This document shows positions 6,227 to 7,313 of a DNA stretch of 7,313 nt, in pieces. The translations under genes were made by a program, and so were the position numbers. The stretch's first letter is position 1; each line of letters begins with the position of its first letter. Origin of the DNA: JACDQM01 sp044373315 (GTDB lineage: Bacteria > Pseudomonadota > Gammaproteobacteria > Burkholderiales > Burkholderiaceae_C); NCBI RefSeq assembly GCF_044373315.1, contig NZ_JBILQK010000132.1, forward strand, positions 1 to 7,313, read 5' to 3'. The notes beneath the pieces are model-generated. The model did no database searches, was not told the origin of the DNA, and worked only from the letters and a program-made list of their open reading frames with translations.

Positions 6227-6709
6227 ATGAGCAAGCAAAACCTGCCCCCCGTCTTCGCTCGTGTCCGAGACGCCCTGCGGCGCCGCGGCAGTACCACCCA
6301 GGACGCGGAGGACATCGTCCAGGACGCCTGGGTGCGCTTGGTCAGCTACGAGCGCGATCAGGTGGTAGAGCAACCTGAGGCCTTCATGATGAGGGCGGCG
6401 CTGAACCTCTCGGTGGATGCGCACCGCACCCGTGTCAGTCACGGCGAAGAAGTGCTGCTGGAAGATGTCGTGCTGCTCGATACCGCGCCGGGCACGGAAG
6501 CGATCGTGCTGGCCCGCGAGCGCATGGCACGCCTGAGCCTGGGGCTGGGACGGCTGAATGACAAGACGCGCGACATCTTCCTGTGCCACCGTGTCGAAGG
6601 CATGACCTACGAGGAGATCGCCCAGCGACATGGCATGAGCATCAGCACGGTGGAGAAGTACATCGCCAAGGCCACGCTGCAGCTGACGAGCTGGATGGAG
6701 GGCTGGTAG
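6227..6709 (+). CDS. ECF RNA polymerase sigma factor, FecI type
   Basis: This 160-residue protein has the two-domain layout of ECF sigma factors. Region 2 (about 8-70) includes DAEDIVQDAWVRL (26-38), which binds core polymerase and the -10 element, and PEAFMMRAALNLSVDAHR (50-67). Region 4 (about 104-155) includes the -35-binding helix-turn-helix with RDIFLCHRVEGMTYEEIAQR (115-134) and SISTVEKYIAKA (138-149); the STVEKYI-x-x-A form is typical of the FecI group. The ATG at 6227 is preferred over the upstream ATG at 6194 because GGAGG at 6217-6221 lies 5 nt before it and homologues begin near this point. The partner fecR-like gene begins 2 bp after its stop, so the two are co-transcribed. FecI-type factors turn on transport genes, often for iron siderophores, when a TonB-dependent receptor is occupied. 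No Fur-box-like sequence was recognised upstream. Confidence 0.9.
   Translation: MSKQNLPPVFARVRDALRRRGSTTQDAEDIVQDAWVRLVSYERDQVVEQPEAFMMRAALNLSVDAHRTRVSHGEEVLLEDVVLLDTAPGTEAIVLARERMARLSLGLGRLNDKTRDIFLCHRVEGMTYEEIAQRHGMSISTVEKYIAKATLQLTSWMEGW
6697..6702 (+). promoter_or_regulatory. Ribosome binding site deciding the fecR-like GTG start
   Basis: GGAGGG lies inside the last codons of the sigma factor gene, 9 nt before the GTG at 6712. It is the only good Shine-Dalgarno sequence near the 5' end of the following frame and supports translational coupling between the two genes. Confidence 0.55.
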
Positions 6710-6711
6710 CG

Positions 6712-7313
6712 GTGCAGCGGCCAGGGGCGATAGAGGGCAGGGGAGCGGGGCAGGACGGGGCGCTTCCGGTGGTGACACCGGAGATCGCGGCCGAGGCTGC
6801 GGTGTGGGCGGCCCGCCTGCATGGGCCGGATCGGTCCTTTCACATGGAGCGGGAATGCCTGGCCTGGCAGGGGCGATCTGCCGCGCATCGCTTGGCCTTC
6901 GAGCGCTGCACGGACGTCTGGATGGATGTCGCAGGCGTCGACCGGGCCGCGGTGGCCCGGGTGTGCGCCGTCAGAGCGCCCGAGGAACTGGGCCAGAGTA
7001 GGGGAATCAGACCCGGCCCTCGCGCCTTGGTGGCTGCAGTGACGGCCACAGTCGCGCTGGTAGCGGTCCTGGTGGTCCAGCCCTGGCGCGATGTCGACAC
7101 CTACGGCACCGGAATCGGCGAGCAGCGCCTGGTGCTGCTGAAGGACGGCTCACGGATGTCGCTGAACACTTCGACCCGGGTGCGGGTGGAGCTCAGCCCG
7201 GCGCAGCGTCGCGTGAGCGTGGAGGGTGGGGAAGCCTTCTTCGAGGTCGCCAAGGACGCAAGCCGGCCCTTTGTCGTCAGTGCCGCCGGGACGGAGGTGA
7301 CCGCCACGGGGAC
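6712..7313 (+). CDS. FecR-family anti-sigma/sensor protein, N-terminal part (runs off right edge)
   Basis: The frame runs from GTG at 6712 to the window end, giving 200 visible residues of a family usually about 300-350 long. Residues about 24-70 form the N-terminal cytoplasmic DUF4880-like helix pair (EAAVWAARLHG, then CLAWQGRSAAHRLAFERCTD), which contacts the sigma factor. A single membrane segment follows at about 104-123 (RALVAAVTATVALVAVLVV), and then the periplasmic FecR domain begins (about 130 onward): YGTGIGEQRLVLLKDGSRMS, LNTSTRVRVEL, RRVSVEGGEAFFEV and RPFVVSAAGTEVTATG. In this family the periplasmic part contacts the signalling domain of a TonB-dependent receptor, and the cytoplasmic part controls the paired sigma factor. 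The pairing is supported by the 2-bp gap and coupled RBS. The start could be a little further in (GTG codons near 6769), but the SD favours 6712. The C-terminal receptor-contact region lies outside the window. Confidence 0.9.
   Translation, partial: MQRPGAIEGRGAGQDGALPVVTPEIAAEAAVWAARLHGPDRSFHMERECLAWQGRSAAHRLAFERCTDVWMDVAGVDRAAVARVCAVRAPEELGQSRGIRPGPRALVAAVTATVALVAVLVVQPWRDVDTYGTGIGEQRLVLLKDGSRMSLNTSTRVRVELSPAQRRVSVEGGEAFFEVAKDASRPFVVSAAGTEVTATG

Noticed and set aside
1..7313. CRISPR array, tRNA or rRNA gene
   Set aside because: No regularly spaced direct repeats and no tRNA- or rRNA-like sequences were seen on either strand.

Overview
The window is high-GC DNA. Its gene content (IS3-type transposase, NYN-type protein, FecI/FecR pair, large exported lipoprotein) and codon use suggest a betaproteobacterium, most likely of the order Burkholderiales. 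That placement is inferred from style of sequence only; no rRNA or other marker is present.

Layout. Bases 1-62 (minus strand) are the first 21 codons of an IS3-type transposase OrfA that runs off the left edge. The tip of this element appears to sit near base 119. Directly beyond it lies the 3' end of a plus-strand gene whose last ~57 residues look like the C-terminus of NYN-domain/OST-HTH proteins, so the IS seems to have split that gene. Bases 293-950 hold no intact gene, but the minus strand carries a decayed C-terminal DNA-binding domain of an AraC-family regulator (about 450-712), with a stop codon where the family has Trp.

Bases 951-5465 are one very large plus-strand gene. It encodes a 1504-residue lipoprotein with a phosphodiester-glycosidase (NAGPA/DUF2233) domain near the N-terminus, a series of beta-sandwich domains in the middle, and a purple-acid-phosphatase-like Fn3 plus metallophosphoesterase module at the C-terminus. 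A near-ideal intrinsic terminator (5489-5530) follows. Just beyond it, on the minus strand, is a possible remnant of a convergent gene.

Bases 5752-6003 (minus) encode a small XRE-family repressor-like protein whose putative promoter contains a perfect palindrome. Divergently, 6227-6709 encodes an ECF sigma factor of the FecI type. It is followed after 2 bp by the start of a FecR-type anti-sigma/sensor gene that runs off the right edge.

How the parts may work together. The large lipoprotein pairs a domain that can cleave sugar-phosphodiester bonds with one that can remove phosphate, suggesting stepwise breakdown of a phosphodiester-containing glycan or glycerophosphodiester outside the cytoplasm. 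The FecI/FecR pair is normally a cell-surface signalling module linked to a TonB-dependent receptor, which would be expected just right of the window. The left third looks like a site of gene decay and insertion.
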